Shown piece by piece: positions 57,898 through 64,000 of a DNA stretch of 64,000 nt. Source of the stretch: Elephas maximus indicus (taxonomy: Eukaryota; Chordata; Mammalia; Proboscidea; Elephantidae); the NCBI RefSeq assembly GCF_024166365.1, contig NC_064842.1, positions 11,875,001 to 11,939,000 of the forward strand. Reading direction: 5' to 3'. Position numbers and translations under genes: made by a program. The notes beneath the pieces are model-generated. The model did not search any database and was not told the origin of the DNA. It saw only the letters and a program-made list of their open reading frames with translations. The first letter of the stretch is position 1, and every line of letters starts with the position of its first letter.

Positions 57898-58117
57898 GTT
57901 GTCAGAAAATGAAGGCCTGCAGGCCAAATGCAGCCAGGGTTGTGTTTGTTTTTTGTTTTTTGTACAGACTTCAAGCTAAGAATGGTTTTTACATTTTTTA
58001 AAAGTATAAAAATAATAATAATACTATGCTACAGCTACAGAAAACACACGTAGGTGCCCCACAAAACCTAAACTATTTACTATCTGATACATTGTAGAAA
58101 AATTTGCCAATCCTTAA
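57898..58117 (+). mobile_element. hAT-Charlie-type element inside L1, with TSD
   Basis: AAGGCCTGCAGGCCAAATGC and GCTAAGAATGGTTTTTACAT match a longer relative of the element at 37434. GCTACAGCA (57889-57897) and GCTACAGTA (58118-58126) flank it. The L1 reads straight across when the element is skipped (ATTATAAGGCTACAG then TAACTAAGACAATGTGGTAT). Confidence 0.82.
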
Positions 58118-58539
58118 GCTACAGTAACTAAGACAATGTGGTATTGGCATAGAGAGAGATAAATAGATGAATAGAACAGAATAGAGAACACACAAATAGA
58201 TCCACACATATATGAATAATTGATATTTGACAAAGGTACAAAGGCCACTCAGCAATCTTATCAAAAAATGGTGCTGAAACAATGAGATTATCCATACACA
58301 AAAGGGTGAACCTTGATCTATACCTTACATGATACACAAAAATTAATTCAAAAATGAATCCTAAGTCTACATGTAAAACTATAAAACTGCTAGAAGAAAA
58401 CGTAAGAGACAATCTTTGGGACCTTGGGTTAGGTAAAGATTTCTTATGGCACCAAAAGCAAGATCCATAAATGAAAAATTAATAAATGAACTTCTAAATT
58501 TAAAATGTTATTCTTGAAACAGTATTAAGAGAATGATAA

Positions 58540-60914
58540 CCAAAAGTGATCTATACATTTAATGCAATTCTGATCCAAATCCCAACGACATTCTTTAATG
58601 AGATGGAGAAACAAATCACCAGTTTCATATGGAAGGGAAAGAGGCCCCGGATAAGTAAGGCATTACTGCAAAAGAAGAACAAAGTGGGAGGCCCTACTTT
58701 ACCTGATTTTAGAACCTATTATATCGCCACAGTAGTCAAAACAGCCTGGTACTGGTACAACAGATACATGGACCAATGGAACAGAATTGAGAATCCAGAC
58801 ATAAATCCGTCCACATATGAGCAGCTGATATTTGACAAAGGCCCAAAACAGTTAAATGGGGAAAAGACAGTGTTTTTAACAAATGGTGCTGGCATAACTA
58901 AATATCCATCTGCAAAAAAATGAAACAAGACCCATACATGACTCCATGCACAAAAAAGAACTCAAAATGGATCAAAGACCTAAATATGAAATCTAAAATG
59001 ATAAAGATCATGGAAGAAAAAATAGGGACAATGTTAGGAGCCCTAACACATGGCATAAAGAGTATACAAAACATTACAAAGAATGTAGAAGAAAAACTAG
59101 ATAACTGGGAGCTCCTAAAAATCAAACACTTATGCTCATCCAAAGACTTCACCAAAAGAGTAAAAAGACTACCTACAGACTGGGAAAAAGTTTTTAGCTG
59201 TGACATTTCTGATCAGTGCCTGATCTCTAAAATCTACATGATACTGCAAAAACTCAACTGCAAAAAGACAAATAACCCAATTAAAAGGTGGGCAAAAGAT
59301 ATGAATAGACACTTCACTAATGAAGACATTTAGGTAGCTAACAGATACTTGAGGAAATGTTCACGATCATTAGCCATTAGAGAAATGCAGATCAAAACTA
59401 CAATGAGATTTCATCTCACTCCAACAAGGCTGGCATTAATCCAAAAAACACAAAATACTAAATGTTGGAGAGGCTGTGGAGAGATTGGAACACTTACACA
59501 CTGCTGGTGGGAATGTAAAGTGGTACAACCACTTTGGAAAACAATTTGGCACTTCCTTAAAAAGCTAGAAATACAACTACCATACAATCCAGCAATCCCA
59601 CTCCTTGGAATATATTCTAGAGAAATAAGAGCCTTTACAGGAACAGATATATACACACCCATGTTCACTGCAGCACTGTTTACAATAGCAAAAACATGGA
59701 AGCAACCAAGGTGCCCATCAATGGATGAATGAATAAATAAATTGTGGTATATTCACACAATGGAATACTACGCATCGATAAAGAACAGTGAGGAATCTGT
59801 GGAACATTTCATAACATGGAGGAATCTGGAAGGCATTATGCTGAGTGAAACTAGTCAGTTGCAAAAGGACAAATATTGTATAAAACCAGTATTATAAGAA
59901 CTTGAGAAATAGTTTAAACTGAGAAGAAAACATTCTTTTGTGGTTATGAGAGTGGGGAGGGATGGAGGGTGGCAGAGGGGCATTTACTAATTAGATAGTA
60001 GATAGGAACTACTTTAGGTGAAGGGAAGGACAGCACACAATACAGGGGATGTCAGCATAACTGGACTAAACCAAAAGCAAAGAAGTTTCCTGAATAAACT
60101 GAATGCTTCTAAGGCCAGCGTAGCAGGGGCAGGGGTATGGGGACCGTGGTTTCAGGGGACATCTAAGTCAGCTGGCATAATAAAATCTATTAAGAAAACA
60201 TTCTGCATCCCACTTTGAAGAGTGGCGTCTGGGGTCTTAAACGCTAGCAAGCAGCCATCTAAGATGCATCAATTGGTCTCAACCCACCTGGATCAAAGGA
60301 GAATGAAGAACACCAAGGACACAATGCGATTACGAGCCCAAGAGACAGAAAGGGCCACATGAACCAGAGACTACATCATCTTGAGACCAGAGGAACTAGA
60401 TGGTGCCCGGCTACAACTGATGACTGCCCTGACAGGGAACACAACAGAGAATCCCTGAGTGAGCAGGAGAGCAGTGGGATGCAGACCCCAAATTCTCATA
60501 AAAAGATCAGACTTAATGGTCTGACTGAGACTGGAAGGACCCCAGTGGTCATGGCCCCCAGACCCTCTGCTGGCCCAGGACAAGAACCAGTCTGGAAGCC
60601 AACTCTTCAGACATGGATTGGACTGGACGACGGGTTGGAGAGGGATGCTGGTAGGAGTGAGCTTCTTGGATCAGGTGGACACTTGAGACCATGTTGGCAT
60701 CCCCTGCCTGGAGGGGAGATGAGAGGGTGGAGGGGATTAGAAGCTGGCGAAAAGGACACGAAAAGAGAGAGTGGAGGGAGAGAGCAGGCTGTCTCATCAG
60801 GGGGAGAGTAATTGGGAGTGTGTAGCAAGGTGCATATGGGTTTTTGTGTGAGAGACTGACTTGATTTGTAAACTTTCACTTAAAGCACAATAAAAATTAT
60901 ATAAAAAAAAAAAG
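58540..60914 (+). mobile_element. Younger 5'-truncated L1 with TSD
   Basis: It contains the C-terminal part of ORF2 and the whole 3' UTR, ending CACAATAAAAATTATATAAAAAA. AAGAGAATGATAA at 58527-58539 recurs at 60916-60928. It has inserted into the older L1. The 3' UTR is the parent type of the copies at 3376, 7093 and 54168. Confidence 0.95.
58546..59895 (+). pseudogene. L1 ORF2 C-terminal remnant
   Basis: ORF2 encodes endonuclease and reverse transcriptase; only the post-RT and Cys-rich C-terminal parts are here. Seen: [18 protein letters not shown] (58546-58923), then a frameshift into 58920-59333, a stop, and a third piece (59349-59732) with [19 protein letters not shown], the conserved C-terminal cysteine motif. 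A TGA at 59730-59732 interrupts the frame; conserved coding (KLWYIHTMEYYASIKN) continues beyond it in the same frame. It is 5' truncated and cannot act. Confidence 0.93.
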
Positions 60915-61182
60915 AAAGAGAATGATAAGATAGCCAACAACTGTTAGAAAATATTTGTCAATCATATATTTGATAAAGGGCTTGTAAGAGAATATATAAA
61001 GAACTCTTGAAACTCAATAATATGAAAAAAAAACTTAATATTACAAAAATGGCCAAAATTTTGAACAGACACTTCACTAAAGATATAAAGATGGCGAATA
61101 AGCATATGAAAATATGCTCAACATCTTAAGGCATTAAGGAAATGCAAATTAAAGCCACAGGGAGTATCACTACATACCTATT

Positions 61183-61356
61183 GTTGCTGTTAGGTGTTGT
61201 CAGTGGATTTTCAACTCATTGAGATCCCATGTGACAGAGTAGAACTGCCCCAGAGGGTTTTCTAGGCCGTAACTTTTACAGAACCAGGTCTTTCTCCCCA
61301 GGAGCAACTGGCTGGGTTCAAGCAGCCCATCTTTTGGTTAGCACCAGGGCTCCCGC
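61183..61356 (-). mobile_element. AfroSINE inside L1, with TSD
   Basis: Reverse copy: GTTGCTGTTAGGTGTTGTCA, AGAGTAGAACTGCCCCAGAG, TTTTGGTTAGCACCAGGGCT. ACCTATT flanks it (61176-61182 and 61357-61363). It has an unusual middle part (GGCCGTAACTTTTACAGAAC). Confidence 0.9.
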
Positions 61357-61402
61357 ACCTATTAGAATGACTAAACTTTAAAAAGACTGACTATACTGAG
61401 TG

Positions 61403-61571
61403 TGGAAACCCTGGTGGCATAGTGGTTAAGTGCTACGGCTGCTAAGCAAAAGGTCGGCAGTTCAAATCCTCCAGGTGCTCCTTAGAAACTCTACGGGGCA
61501 GTTCTACACTGTCCTGAAAGGTTGCTATGAGTTGGAATCGACTCGACAGCAGTGGGTTTGCTTTTTGGTTT
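61403..61571 (+). mobile_element. AfroSINE inside L1
   Basis: AAACCCTGGTGGCATAGTGG, GCTGCTAAGCAAAAGGTCGG, AGTTCAAATCCTCCAGGTGC, GAGTTGGAATCGACTCGACA, GCAGTGGGTTTG. Flanks TATACTGAGTG and TATATCAAGTG are similar at 9 of 11 positions. This is one of the best-preserved tRNA heads in the window. Confidence 0.95.
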
Positions 61572-61708
61572 TATATCAAGTGGAGTGTCGGTGAGGATGC
61601 AGAGGAGGTGGAACTCTCATGCGTTGCTGGTGAGAAGGTAAAATGGTACAGCCACTATCCAAATCAGTTTGGTAGTTCTTTAAATAGATAAACATGGAAC
61701 TATCTTAT

Positions 61709-61745
61709 TAAAAAAAAAAAAAAAAAATTTTTTTTTTTTTTTTTT
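61709..61745. repeat. A18-T18 palindromic insertion with 8-bp direct repeats
   Basis: TATCTTAT (61701-61708) is followed by T, eighteen A and a run of T, and then TATCTTAT again (61746-61753). The old L1 sequence reads on across it, so this is an insertion, not a feature of the L1. Confidence 0.88.
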
Positions 61746-62208
61746 TATCTTATAATCAAGCCATTCCGCTCCTAAGGATTTCCAAGAGAAATGAAGCTCG
61801 TGTCCACATAATGACTGGTACCCAAAAGTTCATCACAGCTTTGTTTGCAATCAGAAAAAACCAGAAGCAAATCAAACGTCCATCAACAGGTCAGTGGATT
61901 AAACAATAGTGGCATAACACTCAGCGACAAAAAAGAATTAACTCTCAGAAACAGAACAACACAAGGAAATCTCAAAATACTTATACTATGTGAAAGAAGC
62001 CATACCAAAAATAAATAATGTACCTAATATATGATGCAATTTATATAAAATTCTAGAAAATGAAAACTAGCTTACAGTGACAGCTAGCACAACAAAAAAA
62101 CAGGGGGATGGAAAATGGGGGTGGGCAGGGCAGGAAAGAAGGAAGAGACACAAAGAAACTTCTAAGGGTCGTGAATATGTTCATTATCTTGATTGTGATG
62201 ATGGTTTC

Positions 62209-62705
62209 TGTCATGGATTAAATTATGCACCCCCAAAAATGTGTGTATCAATTTGGCTGGGCCATGATTCCTGGTACTGTGTCCTGCCTCTGTGATGTTA
62301 ATGAGGGGGGATGGGCAGCAGTTGTGTTTGTCAGGCAGGACTCAGTCTACAAGATTGGATTATTCTCAATCTCTTGAGATATAAAAGAGAGAAGTGGGGG
62401 GGTGGAGGGGAGATGGGGGGACCGGGAGAGGGCGCACGGGACATGGGGAGCGGGGAGACCTCATACCACCAAGAAAGCAGTACCAGGAGCAGAATGCGTC
62501 CTTTGGACTTGCTGTCCCTGCATAGAGAAGCTCCGAGTCTGGGGGAAGACTGATGAGAAGGCGGACAGAGAAAGAAAGCGTTCCCCTGCAGCTGACACCC
62601 TGAATTTGGACGTTAGCCTACTTTACTGTGAGAAAATAAACTTCTCTTTGTTAAAGCCATCCACTTGTGGTATTTCTTTTATAGCAGCACTAGATGACTA
62701 AGACA
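62209..62705 (+). mobile_element. MaLR-type solo LTR inside L1, perfect TSD
   Basis: It begins TGTCATGGATTAAATTATGC and ends CACTAGATGACTAAGACA. GTTTC flanks it exactly (62204-62208 and 62706-62710). An expanded G-rich stretch (about 62395-62455) is private to this copy. Frames through it (62311-62701) are not genes. Confidence 0.95.
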
Positions 62706-62805
62706 GTTTCCCAAATATATACATACATCAAAGCTTATCAAATTGTACCCTTTAAATATTTGCTTTTTAAATGATGTCAATTATCTCTCAATAAATCTTT
62801 TTGTT

Positions 62806-63329
62806 TGTTTTGTTTTAAATAGGGCAGGGGAGAATTTTTATTTTGCTTCAAAATTTAGATTATTATTTTTTTAAACAAAGAAGCGAAGGCTACCATTTAA
62901 GATCTGAGTGTTATAAAGCATAAAGTTTCACTGAGAAACCAGGAAAAAAAACAGAGAAAATTAAAGCTGACATACCACTATTATAAATATACCGGGAAGC
63001 TCTGGATATTAAAAAACTACTTATTCCACTCTCTTACCTCCCTCCATCTTGGATATTCTCGATCTATCTTAGGATACAAAACACTCCATCAGGTCCTGAA
63101 AGAAACTTGCTTAACTTCGGCCAGGTCCTTTTTATTCCAGGTAATTATTAATACCCCATAGAACTGATCTCCGTAGGATACATTTCAGAAAACATTTTTG
63201 TAGACTCCAGGTGCTGGTGGAGGTCAAGGGAAGTTGACAAGAAAGGCAAGGACACGGGGGGTTATTTCCAGTCTTATTATTTTATTAATCCAAGTTTGAA
63301 CCATTGAGATGGACCCAAGTCTAACCCAC
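62806..63329. other. Unassigned sequence
   Basis: No gene or recognised repeat between the old L1 end and the next SINE. Confidence 0.4.
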
Positions 63330-63432
63330 CAAAAACCCAGTGCCGTCGAGTCGATTCCGACTCATAGAGACCCTATAGGACAGAGTAGAACTGCCCCTTC
63401 AGAGTTTCCAAGGAGCGCCTGGCGGTCTAGGC
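63330..63432 (-). mobile_element. AfroSINE tail half
   Basis: ACCCAGTGCCGTCGAGTCGA, TTCCGACTCATAGAGACCCT, TTTCCAAGGAGCGCCTGGCG. It is truncated before the tRNA head. It is low in divergence, so probably young. Confidence 0.92.
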
Positions 63433-63487
63433 CCAATTATATGCTAGAAATACCCTCAGATCATTTTAATCACATCCTAAATTTCTT

Positions 63488-63885
63488 AACCGCACCCGTC
63501 AGTTTGTCATATTGTGGTGGCTTGTGTGTTTCTATGACCCTGGAAGCTCTGCTCCCAGTACTTCAAATACCAACAGTGCCATACATGGTAGACAGATTTC
63601 AGCAGAGCTTCCAAACTAGGATAGATTAGGAAGAAAGGCCTGATGAACTGCTTCCAAAAATCAGCCAATGAAAACCCTATGGATCAAAGTAGAATATTAT
63701 CTGATATAGTGCTGGAAGATGAGTCCCCTAAGTTGGAAACATTCAAAATACACAGTGGCTGAAACAATGGTTTTGAACATAAAAATGATCGTGAAGGTGA
63801 ACCAAGACTGGGCATTGTTTCGTTCTATTGTACGTGGGGTCAAAATAAGTTGGAGCTGACTTGACAACAACTAATAACAACAAAA
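63488..63885 (+). mobile_element. RTE 5' end joined to RTE 3' end (internal deletion)
   Basis: GTCAGTTTGTCATATTGTGG, CAAATACCAACAGTGCCATA and ATCTGATATAGTGCTGGAAG match the RTE 5' end (reverse of 22.59-22.83 kb). At about 63760 it passes to the RTE 3' end (CAGTGGCTGAAACAATGG, GGGGTCAAAATAAGTTGGAG, CTTGACAACAAC). Roughly 2.8 kb of body is absent. There is no tRNA head, so it lacks the Pol III promoter of the SINEs at 5231 and 29791. Confidence 0.85.
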
Positions 63886-64000
63886 TTTTATATAAGGGGA
63901 GGAAGAAATAACAAGAGATAATAAGGTCCAAAGTCAACAGATAATCTGATTTTGCTTCTTGCATGCTTTATCATATTTTTTCCTGGTCAAATTCTTTACT

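Larger units (their letters stand above)
56880..62805 (+). mobile_element. Old L1 (L1MA/B-like), carrying six nested insertions
   Basis: ORF2 RT-region remnants start near 56880 (GGGGTTGATTCCAGGCATGC; frame 56802-56993 includes QLGLIPGMQGGFNIQ). ORF2 remains continue to about 58539, resume at 60929 (TTTGATAAAGGGCTTGTAAG) and run to the 3' UTR (TATGTTCATTATCTTGATTG, then after an LTR CAAAGCTTATCAAATTGTAC and CTCAATAAATC). Insertions: hAT 57898, L1 58540, SINEs 61183 and 61403, an A/T palindrome 61709, an LTR 62209. No frame is intact. Confidence 0.88.

Noticed and set aside
60359-60811. 150-codon open frame
   Set aside because: It lies wholly in the L1 3' UTR. The same frame, differently broken, appears in the copies at 54540 and 3677, so its openness reflects shared UTR sequence, not a gene.
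1-64000. CRISPR array, operon or prokaryotic gene cluster
   Set aside because: Spaced short repeats with unique spacers are absent. All signals are of vertebrate retroelements.

Overview
This is mammalian nuclear DNA, almost certainly from an afrotherian and most plausibly a paenungulate such as an elephant. The case rests on its repeats. There are many copies of the tRNA-derived AfroSINE family, whose 3' tail resembles the end of an RTE LINE. A tRNA-Gly-headed SINE shares both RTE ends. RTE (BovB-like) LINE copies are abundant, and L1 3' UTRs of one recognisable type recur. Species assignment is inference; the afrotherian call is the firm part. No intact host protein-coding exon was recognised. 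All long open frames that could be placed lie in retrotransposon remains or in one processed pseudogene.

Layout. 0-5.6 kb: AfroSINE, a MaLR-type LTR, an old L1 holding a palindromic MITE and a younger L1 tail with a target-site duplication (TSD), an RTE end, a detached L1 5' UTR and a tRNA-Gly SINE. 6.7-10.7 kb: a second palindromic MITE, then an LTR-like element broken by a truncated L1 (itself split by an RTE copy) and by a second RTE copy. 12.4-14.6 kb: LTR and L1 scraps, an internally deleted RTE copy and a pogo/Tigger-like TIR element. 17-19.4 kb: MIRs and a solo LTR. 19.67-22.85 kb: one essentially full-length but dead RTE element with endonuclease and reverse transcriptase remains. 23.9-26.6 kb: L1, L2 and other ancient repeats. 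27.4-27.8 kb: an unassigned three-copy repeat forming a long hairpin. 29-31.6 kb: two internally deleted RTE copies and a textbook tRNA-Gly SINE. 36-41.5 kb: solo LTR, SINEs, a hAT element inside a MIR, a second LTR-like element and an old L1/HAL1. 41.5-45 kb: the largest low-repeat interval. 45-49 kb: MIRs, SINEs and two more LTRs. 49.2-50.9 kb: an intronless, broken copy of ZNF131 on the minus strand. 51.7-56.7 kb: SINEs, MER5A, a truncated L1 with a 19-bp TSD and an A/T palindrome. 56.9-62.8 kb: one old L1 carrying six later insertions.

The window is best read as a stratigraphic record. L1, RTE, hAT, LTR and SINE insertions cut into each other, and many junctions keep duplications, so their relative order can be read directly. 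The least explained items are the palindromic ~200-bp MITE (two copies), the A(n)T(n) insertions flanked by direct repeats (three loci) and the 27.4-27.8 kb hairpin repeat.
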